In this document: positions 30,686-35,209 of the stretch, piece after piece | Position numbering within the stretch: position 1 is the stretch's first letter | Layout: each line of letters opens with the position of its first letter | Assembly: GCA_003762875.1 (NCBI GenBank) | Contig: RIBL01000025.1 | Coordinates: 1 to 35,209 of the forward strand | Length of the DNA: 35,209 nucleotides | Direction of reading: 5' to 3' | Source of the DNA: Muribaculaceae bacterium Isolate-110 (HZI) | Lineage (GTDB): Bacteria; Bacteroidota; Bacteroidia; Bacteroidales; Muribaculaceae | Position numbers and translations under genes: made by a program | Notes under the pieces: generated by a model | What the model was told of the DNA's origin: nothing | The model's database searches: none | Seen by the model: only the letters and a program-made list of their open reading frames with translations

Positions 30686-31595
30686 CAATCGCCGCAAGAG
30701 CGACCGCCATAAACTCGGCCACCCGATTGATGCGCGTGGCGACACGCATATCTTCACTTGTGAGCAGACGCTCGTTTGAGCCGATATACGGCTTATAGAC
30801 AGTCTCGCCGAAATAGTCATGCGGACCGCCGAAACGGCAGTCAAGCACCCCGGCGAGAGCGGCCTCGGGATAACCGCTGTTAGGGCTGGCGTGTCGTGGC
30901 CCAAAACATCTCACAAAACCAACCAACCCCGGACGACCGGCCGCTATCACCATGAGCAGGGCCGTGATGCGCGCAGGCAGCCAATTGGCCGCATCATCAA
31001 TTCTCGCGGCCACCGTGCCAAACATTCGGTAACGCTCCGACCTATAGCCGATCATCGAATCAAGCGTATTGACCATTTTATAGGCCAGCATGCCGGGCAC
31101 TCCCAACAGTGCATACCAGAAAAGCGGAGCTATCACGCCATCGCTCAGATTCTCGGCAAGCGTCTCAAGCGCGCCCGTGCGCACCTCATGATCAGTAAGT
31201 GCGGCGGTGTCGCGACCCACTATCCTCGCCACCTGCCTGCGCCCTTCGTCAAGCGAACGGTCTGCGGCCTCAAACACCATCCTCACCTCCCTTATAAGGG
31301 TTGTGCCGGCAAGGCAGTAGAATATCAACACCGCCTCGACCATAATCCTTACCCACAGCCACGGTGAAAGCAGCCCGAGCAGCCACCACGACAATGCATA
31401 AGTTACGGCAATCAAGCCCACAGCTACCACTCCGCCCTTCAGTGTACGGTGCGCTCCGTTGTTTAACTTATGTTCCAGGAAGGAAATCGCACGGCCAAAA
31501 TACACTATCGGATGAGGCAGCCTCGCAGGATCGCCCAAAATAACGTCAAGCAACCAGCCGATGAGAAGCGGGAGCAGCAATATTACAATATCCAT
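30663..31595 (-). CDS. cbiB: Adenosylcobinamide-phosphate synthase
   Basis: A 310-residue inner-membrane protein that attaches aminopropanol (or its phosphate) to adenosylcobyric acid. Features are GWLLDVILGDPARLPHPIVYFGRAISFLE at the N-terminus, REVRMVFEAADRSLDEGRRQVARIVGRDTAALTDHEV in the middle, ETLAENLSDGVIAPLFWYALLG and NTLDSMIGYRSERYRMFGTVAARIDDAANWLPAR, all typical of CbiB. Its start overlaps the cobD end by 13 bp, so the three minus-strand genes are one operon. Confidence 0.95.
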   Translation of the reverse strand: MDIVILLLPLLIGWLLDVILGDPARLPHPIVYFGRAISFLEHKLNNGAHRTLKGGVVAVGLIAVTYALSWWLLGLLSPWLWVRIMVEAVLIFYCLAGTTLIREVRMVFEAADRSLDEGRRQVARIVGRDTAALTDHEVRTGALETLAENLSDGVIAPLFWYALLGVPGMLAYKMVNTLDSMIGYRSERYRMFGTVAARIDDAANWLPARITALLMVIAAGRPGLVGFVRCFGPRHASPNSGYPEAALAGVLDCRFGGPHDYFGETVYKPYIGSNERLLTSEDMRVATRINRVAEFMAVALAAIVRCAILI

Positions 31596-32590
31596 TTGGT
31601 TATAGCAGTTATGAGCATATCATTTTCGGCCGGAGACAATACCGCCACCCGGAAATATCGCTCAGTAAGTCCATGAAAATTTGAAGCATCACGTATCAGC
31701 ATACCATGCTTTGTAACAAGATATTCCTTGAGTGCGGCCGCCGTCCCACGCTCAAGACGGCAAAGCAACATATTACAGTCGGTCGGCTCCACATGTATTC
31801 CTATACCACCAAGTGACTCCCCCACCCGCTCGGCCTCTCGGTGAAGCATCGAAGCATCAATCGGGAAATCTCCGATATGTCCAAGAAGATATTTCGCCCC
31901 TTCGATAGCCAACTGATTGACCGACCATGGCATACGCCTCGACTTAAATCGTGCCAGCAGCGATGGACACCCGACGGCATAGCCTATACGGAGCCCCGGG
32001 ATGGCAAAACGCTTCGTGAGCGAACCGAGCAGCACCAGATTGTGTCTCTCCACAGCCTCCCGATCGGCCACAACGGGGAGCAGAGTATAGTCGGCATAGG
32101 CTTGGTCGATAACAAACAATACGCGAGGATGTGAGTCGACAAACGACAACAGCCGGGCCTTGTCGGTAACACGGCCGGTAGGATTGTTGGGGTTACACAT
32201 CCACACAACCTCAACATCATCAGACACATCGTCAAGGCTGAATACATATCTCAGCCGATGGGAATACATCATACACGCATCGGCATATTCGCTGAATGTC
32301 GGAGCTATCACAGCCGATTGCCGGCCGGCAAGCTCACACGCCATGATATAGATTGCCTCGGTAGCCCCGTTGGTCACCATCACGGCCTCCGGCCCGACCT
32401 CTTTGAGTGATGCCAATGCGGCCTCGACCGAGACCGGGACCGGCTCGGGATAACTGCGTATACAATCAGCGACATTGCATAGATGAGCCGTCAGGCCGCT
32501 ATGGTCAAATCCGCCATAAACGTTAGTGCTGAAATTATACTTTATATCGCATCCGTAACGGTATGCGTCATCACCATGTCCCTCTGTCAT
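31583..32590 (-). CDS. cobD: L-threonine-O-3-phosphate decarboxylase (PLP, aminotransferase fold)
   Basis: A 335-residue PLP enzyme making aminopropanol phosphate for the cobalamin side chain. The start MTEGHGDDAYRYGCD at 32590 overlaps the cbiP stop (ATGA); 18 extra upstream codons are not family-like. Motifs are FSTNVYGGFD, YPEPVPVSVEAALA, TNGATEAIYIMA, WMCNPNNPTGRV, VIDQAYADYTLLP and the PLP lysine in GSLTKRFAIPGLRIGYAV. Histidinol-phosphate aminotransferase is the closest alternative, but the location between cbiB and cbiP decides for CobD. Confidence 0.92.
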   Translation of the reverse strand: MTEGHGDDAYRYGCDIKYNFSTNVYGGFDHSGLTAHLCNVADCIRSYPEPVPVSVEAALASLKEVGPEAVMVTNGATEAIYIMACELAGRQSAVIAPTFSEYADACMMYSHRLRYVFSLDDVSDDVEVVWMCNPNNPTGRVTDKARLLSFVDSHPRVLFVIDQAYADYTLLPVVADREAVERHNLVLLGSLTKRFAIPGLRIGYAVGCPSLLARFKSRRMPWSVNQLAIEGAKYLLGHIGDFPIDASMLHREAERVGESLGGIGIHVEPTDCNMLLCRLERGTAAALKEYLVTKHGMLIRDASNFHGLTERYFRVAVLSPAENDMLITAITKWIL

Positions 32591-34062
32591 TTTCGGCTCA
32601 TTATTTTGTATAACAATGGGATGTCGAGATACTCCCTGAGCCACGCCGCCAAGGCATCGTACTGTTGCTTCTTATAGGCCGCATAGTCGACGGCCACGGT
32701 CTCGGCCTTGTCAACATAAGGCCGAAGAAGATATTCCACCACAACCCGGTTGTCAAGAATACCATGTATATATGAACCGAAACACCGCTCGTCGGCCTGA
32801 CAGCCATCCGGCAGGCCACCGTCAATGACATTGAGCGGAGAAGCACCCTCCTCAAGCGTAGTACGCCCCATGTGTATCTCGTAACCCGAACAACACTCCG
32901 ACCGGTCGAGAAAGCGAAATTTCACCTGACGCGTCACCTTGCTGTCGGTCAGCACCGTGCGCACAGGCAGCAGCCCGAGTCCGGGCTGTAGGCTTATATC
33001 ACCCTCCACACCATCCGGATCACACACTTCAAGCCCCATCATCTGATACCCTCCGCATATGCCCACTATGGTCTTTCCTTCGTGTCGACATTCGGCTATT
33101 GCCGAGGCCAGCCCGCGACGACGCAGATAATGCAGATCCGAGAGCGTCGCCTTGCTGCCCGGAAGAATAATAATGTCTGCCTCACGAAGCTCTGAGGGAT
33201 CGGCTGTATAATAGAGATTGACTCTCGGGTCGAGTTCGAGTGAGTCAAAATCGGTAAAGTTGGAGATATGCGGCACAAGCACCACGGCAACATTCACCTT
33301 GCCGTCCGCCACCGATGAGCATTTTGCCGCAAGAGCCACAGAATCCTCTTCCTCGATATGTATATGTGATGCGAAAGGCACAACTCCAAGCACTGGCACA
33401 CCACATATCTCCTCCATCATCCGGCGGCCGGACTCAAACAGGCGCATGTCTCCGCGAAATTTGTTGACAATAATCCCCTTGATGCGCCGACGGTCAGACT
33501 CATCCTGAAGCATTATCGAGCCATAGGCACTCGCAAATACGCCCCCGCGGTCGATATCAGCCACAAGAATGACATCCGCATCGGCATATCTCGCCATTGA
33601 CATATTCACAATATCACTCTCACGCAGGTTGATTTCAGCAATACTTCCCGCCCCCTCCATCACTATCGGATTATAGTCGGCCGAAAGCCTGTCAAAAGCA
33701 TCTCTGACAACTTTACGCAACTCATCACGTCCCTCCTTGCGAAAATATTCACAGGCATCACGGTTGCACACAGGTCGACCGTTGACCACAACCTGCGAAG
33801 TATTTTGCCCCGACGGCTTAAGCAATATCGGATTCATATCGGTGTGACACCTTATACCGGCAGCTTCGGCCTGCACCGCCTGTGCACGCCCAATCTCATA
33901 ACCCTCAGGGGTAGCATACGAATTGAGAGCCATGTTCTGAGCCTTGAAAGGAGCCGGATGATAGCCATCTTGCATGAATATACGGCAAAGCCCTGTGGCA
34001 ATAAGACTTTTGCCAACATCACTGCCGGTCCCGGCAAGCATTATAGGTGAAAGTTTATTCAT
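32587..34062 (-). CDS. cbiP: Cobyric acid synthase (glutamine-dependent amidase)
   Basis: A 491-residue enzyme (CbiP/CobQ) that amidates four carboxyls of adenosylcobyrinic acid a,c-diamide. The N-terminal ATPase domain has MLAGTGSDVGKSLIATGLCR and KAQNMALNSYATPEGYEIGRAQ, then VMEGAGSIAEINLRESDIVNMSMA and VADIDRGGVFAS. The C-terminal glutaminase has the nucleophile Cys in VGICGGYQMMG (about 335) and a His in YIHGILDN. Length is normal. It is the first gene of the minus-strand operon. CbiP without the earlier ring genes suggests that cobyrinic-acid intermediates are taken up or that the ring genes lie elsewhere. Confidence 0.95.
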   Translation of the reverse strand: MNKLSPIMLAGTGSDVGKSLIATGLCRIFMQDGYHPAPFKAQNMALNSYATPEGYEIGRAQAVQAEAAGIRCHTDMNPILLKPSGQNTSQVVVNGRPVCNRDACEYFRKEGRDELRKVVRDAFDRLSADYNPIVMEGAGSIAEINLRESDIVNMSMARYADADVILVADIDRGGVFASAYGSIMLQDESDRRRIKGIIVNKFRGDMRLFESGRRMMEEICGVPVLGVVPFASHIHIEEEDSVALAAKCSSVADGKVNVAVVLVPHISNFTDFDSLELDPRVNLYYTADPSELREADIIILPGSKATLSDLHYLRRRGLASAIAECRHEGKTIVGICGGYQMMGLEVCDPDGVEGDISLQPGLGLLPVRTVLTDSKVTRQVKFRFLDRSECCSGYEIHMGRTTLEEGASPLNVIDGGLPDGCQADERCFGSYIHGILDNRVVVEYLLRPYVDKAETVAVDYAAYKKQQYDALAAWLREYLDIPLLYKIMSRK

Positions 34063-34141
34063 TATAGTGCGACGTTTATAGACAAACGACGATAATATAT
34101 TACACCTGATTTTTTATCAGTATAACGTTTTTTTACATGTA

Positions 34142-34149
34142 CAAAGTTA
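34142..34149 (-). promoter_or_regulatory. -7 box (TAACTTTG) for the cbiP-cobD-cbiB operon
   Basis: CAAAGTTA on the plus strand reads TAACTTTG on the minus strand, 80 bp upstream of the cbiP ATG. A CAAA (TTTG) lies at 34164-34167, closer than the ideal -33 spacing. The ~75-bp leader holds no recognised riboswitch. Confidence 0.55.
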
Positions 34150-34295
34150 GCACTTTTTTCTCACAAACCTTTCCCAATCACTCCCATCCGATACTCCATA
34201 ACAGCCAGCACCCTGATATACAATATACACAAGCAAAATCGCCCTATCAAAACATGCATCGCGCCTGTTAACAATAGTTAAATAAACTATAACTA
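34150..34295. other. Intergenic region between divergent promoters
   Basis: Non-coding DNA between the cbiP promoter and the tRNA promoter. I see no gene. Short direct repeats of TAACTAT/AACTATT type lie near 34276-34297. Confidence 0.4.
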
Positions 34296-34327
34296 TTTGG
34301 CAGTTTAAAATAAACTTCCTACCTTTG
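34296..34327 (+). promoter_or_regulatory. tRNA operon promoter (-33 TTTG, -7 TACCTTTG)
   Basis: TTTG at 34296-34299 and TACCTTTG at 34320-34327 are separated by 20 bp, an almost ideal Bacteroidetes housekeeping promoter. It drives tRNA-Gly and tRNA-Leu, starting about 95 bp upstream of the first tRNA. Confidence 0.75.
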
Positions 34328-34425
34328 CAACGCAAAAGAGGAAACAGCCCAAGCAACACTCTTCTAAACGCAGAGAACATTAAAAATATCGAGTCTAACA
34401 TTTGATAGACAAACGATAGACAATC

Positions 34426-34498
34426 GCGAAAATAGCTCAGTTGGTAGAGCACAACCTTGCCAAGGTTGGGGTCGCGGGTTCGAGTCCCGTTTTTCGCT
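34426..34498 (+). tRNA. tRNA-Gly (anticodon GCC)
   Basis: A 73-nt cloverleaf: acceptor GCGAAAA with TTTTCGC, D-loop AGCTCAGTTGGTAGAGC, anticodon stem CAACC with GGTTG around loop TTGCCAA (anticodon GCC), and T-loop GTTCGAGTC. The discriminator base is T and CCA is not encoded. It is followed 44 bp later by tRNA-Leu in the same transcript. Confidence 0.95.
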
Positions 34499-34542
34499 CA
34501 AAACCCTCGCATTCTCCCTAACAGGAGATGCATCATCCAAAT

Positions 34543-34626
34543 GTCCGGGTGGTGGAATTGGTAGACACGCTACTTTGAGGGGGTAGTGGCCGAAAGGCTG
34601 TGTGAGTTCGAATCTCATCTCGGACA
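34543..34626 (+). tRNA. tRNA-Leu (anticodon GAG)
   Basis: An 84-nt class II tRNA with acceptor GTCCGGG paired to CTCGGAC, anticodon loop TTGAGGG (anticodon GAG, reading CUC/CUU), a variable arm GTGGCCGAAAGGCTGT and T-loop GTTCGAATC. The discriminator base is A. The terminator directly follows. The 3' ends of leucine tRNAs are frequent integrase targets, which fits the repeats and IS remnants beyond it. Confidence 0.95.
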
Positions 34627-34630
34627 CTGT

Positions 34631-34680
34631 AAAAATCCGCAAGTGATTGATTTTTAATCCTTGCGGATTTTTCTTTTATA
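34631..34680 (+). terminator. Intrinsic terminator after tRNA-Leu
   Basis: AAAAATCCGCAAG (34631-34643) pairs with CTTGCGGATTTTT (34660-34672), and the stem is followed by TCTTTTAT. This is a strong Rho-independent terminator for the tRNA operon. Confidence 0.85.
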
Positions 34681-34681
34681 T

Positions 34682-34702
34682 TTTTGTCCCCATTTTGTCC
34701 CC
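34682..34702. repeat. Tandem TTTTGTCCCC repeats behind tRNA-Leu
   Basis: TTTTGTCCCC occurs at 34682-34691 and 34693-34702 (period 11). Similar GGGGACAAAA repeats are common near integrase genes and tRNA-borne attachment sites in Bacteroidales, so this may be a scar of a former integration. No integrase remains here. Confidence 0.4.
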
Positions 34703-34785
34703 CAATTTTATTTCTGCAAGTTTTTGGGGATCAGCAGCAAAACCAGGTTGAATTGTTAAAAAACTATCCGAGTTAAAAAATATTT

Positions 34786-35040
34786 TTAGGCGCATAGTTT
34801 TGATAGCCGGAAAAGGAAGAATGGAATGTCTGTCACGCCACGGAACTGGCTTCGGAATGCTTTGACTTTTGCATTGAACGATTCGGCTCCTGCATTTGTG
34901 GAACGGTTTATGAAGTAGTTCAATATTGTGTCATAGTGGTTTCGGAATGTTTCTGTGACAGTGCGGAACTGGCCGCCGTCCATTTCATCCACTTTGTTGT
35001 ACCATCGTGCCAGATTAAGGCGTGCCGTGTCTTTGTCGGC
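34786..35040 (-). pseudogene. ISL3-family transposase, C-terminal remnant (second element)
   Basis: The minus-strand frame is open from 35040 to the TAA at 34786-34788, 84 residues. It reads LARWYNKVDEMDGGQFRT, then YFINRSTNAGAESFNAKVKAFRSQFRGVTD and FFLFRLSKLCA, the end of an ISL3 DDE domain with its last catalytic Glu. Just beyond 35040 it hits an in-frame stop within the end of the other ISL3 element. The gene was cut by that insertion or by recombination between IS copies. The two elements share motifs but differ at many residues. Confidence 0.75.
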
Positions 35041-35209
35041 TCAAGCCGAAATTCCGGTGCATATGTTAAATTGAGCAGAACGAAGTGTTAAATATTCAGG
35101 CGTATAGTTTGACCAGGCGGAAGATGAAGAAATCGCGATCTCGGACACCGCGCATTTGCGAGCGGAAGATCTTGACTTTAGAGTTGAAGGCTTCGGCGGA
35201 GGCATTGGT
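35036..35209. repeat. Right arm of the 174-bp terminal inverted repeat
   Basis: This is the reverse complement of bases 1-174. On the minus strand it encodes the same 37-residue transposase tail (stop at 35096-35098) and IS end. Its inner border (35036-35040) touches the transposase remnant of the second ISL3 element. Confidence 0.93.

Noticed and set aside
1-35209. CRISPR array
   Set aside because: No regularly spaced identical repeats of 20-40 bp were seen; the only tandem repeats are the 17-mers at 156-206 and the 10-mers at 34682-34702.
1-35209. Composite transposon bounded by inverted ISL3 copies
   Set aside because: Only IS ends are visible and the interior is mostly housekeeping (folC, dusB, tRNAs, katA, cob genes); contig ends at a repeat are simpler.

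Overview
The window looks like a chromosomal contig from a gut-type Bacteroidales bacterium, probably close to Muribaculaceae; the family-level placement is inference. Supporting signs are repeated TAnnTTTG -7 promoter boxes with little Shine-Dalgarno signal, an outer-membrane TonB-dependent barrel gene, a DUF2807 protein, ThrE split into two proteins, and Bacteroidetes-type integrase and helix-turn-helix remnants. Both ends carry the same 174-bp sequence in inverted orientation, the 3' end of an ISL3-family transposase gene. The window is therefore probably one assembly contig that stops in two copies of one insertion sequence.

Layout. (1) 1-447: IS end, short tandem repeats, terminator and tRNA-Ser(GGA). 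(2) 448-7074, all minus strand: a YczE-like membrane protein, two half-size chromate-transporter proteins and folC, then dusB with its own promoter, a DUF2807 protein and a polysaccharide flippase. (3) 7392-8137: remains of a mobile element (two helix-turn-helix genes, one frameshifted) joined to the first ~42 codons of a secreted esterase. (4) 8144-13616: a metabolic island. An acetyltransferase, a flavodoxin/aldo-keto reductase fusion lipoprotein and an iron-type alcohol dehydrogenase are transcribed leftward, and a Gfo/Idh/MocA oxidoreductase and an AraC regulator rightward. Three repeated TGTACC-type sites in the divergent promoter region are the probable operator. A decayed integrase (13658-14279) closes the island on the right.

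(5) 14345-19085: a tight five-gene plus-strand operon. It encodes a NapH-NapG-like polyferredoxin with an internal twin-arginine motif, a Tat-type lipoprotein aldo/keto reductase with two Fe-S motifs, a DUF1893 protein, an ECF-transporter S component without its energizing module, and an EFR1-type flavodoxin-ferredoxin. This is the best candidate for an undescribed system: a membrane-to-periplasm redox chain. (6) 19141-20418: an AT-rich lipoprotein and a tyrosine recombinase. (7) 20592-24530: a small membrane protein, the ThrE halves, a LysR regulator and a catalase. (8) 24671-25483: a C-rich gene of unknown function flanked by two related hairpins. (9) 25522-27601: a broken TonB-dependent receptor with an amber stop and a deleted plug region.

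(10) 27666-34149: late cobalamin genes in two converging operons, cobU-cobT-cobS-cobC (plus) and cbiP-cobD-cbiB (minus). Together they attach aminopropanol phosphate, activate cobinamide, build alpha-ribazole phosphate and assemble the nucleotide loop. No corrin-ring genes and no recognisable B12 riboswitch are present, so salvage or a split pathway is likely. (11) 34296-35209: tRNA-Gly(GCC) and tRNA-Leu(GAG) behind a good promoter, a terminator, short TTTTGTCCCC repeats, and one ISL3 transposase remnant cut by the end of another.

All calls come from reading the sequence and recalled family features; no database search was run.
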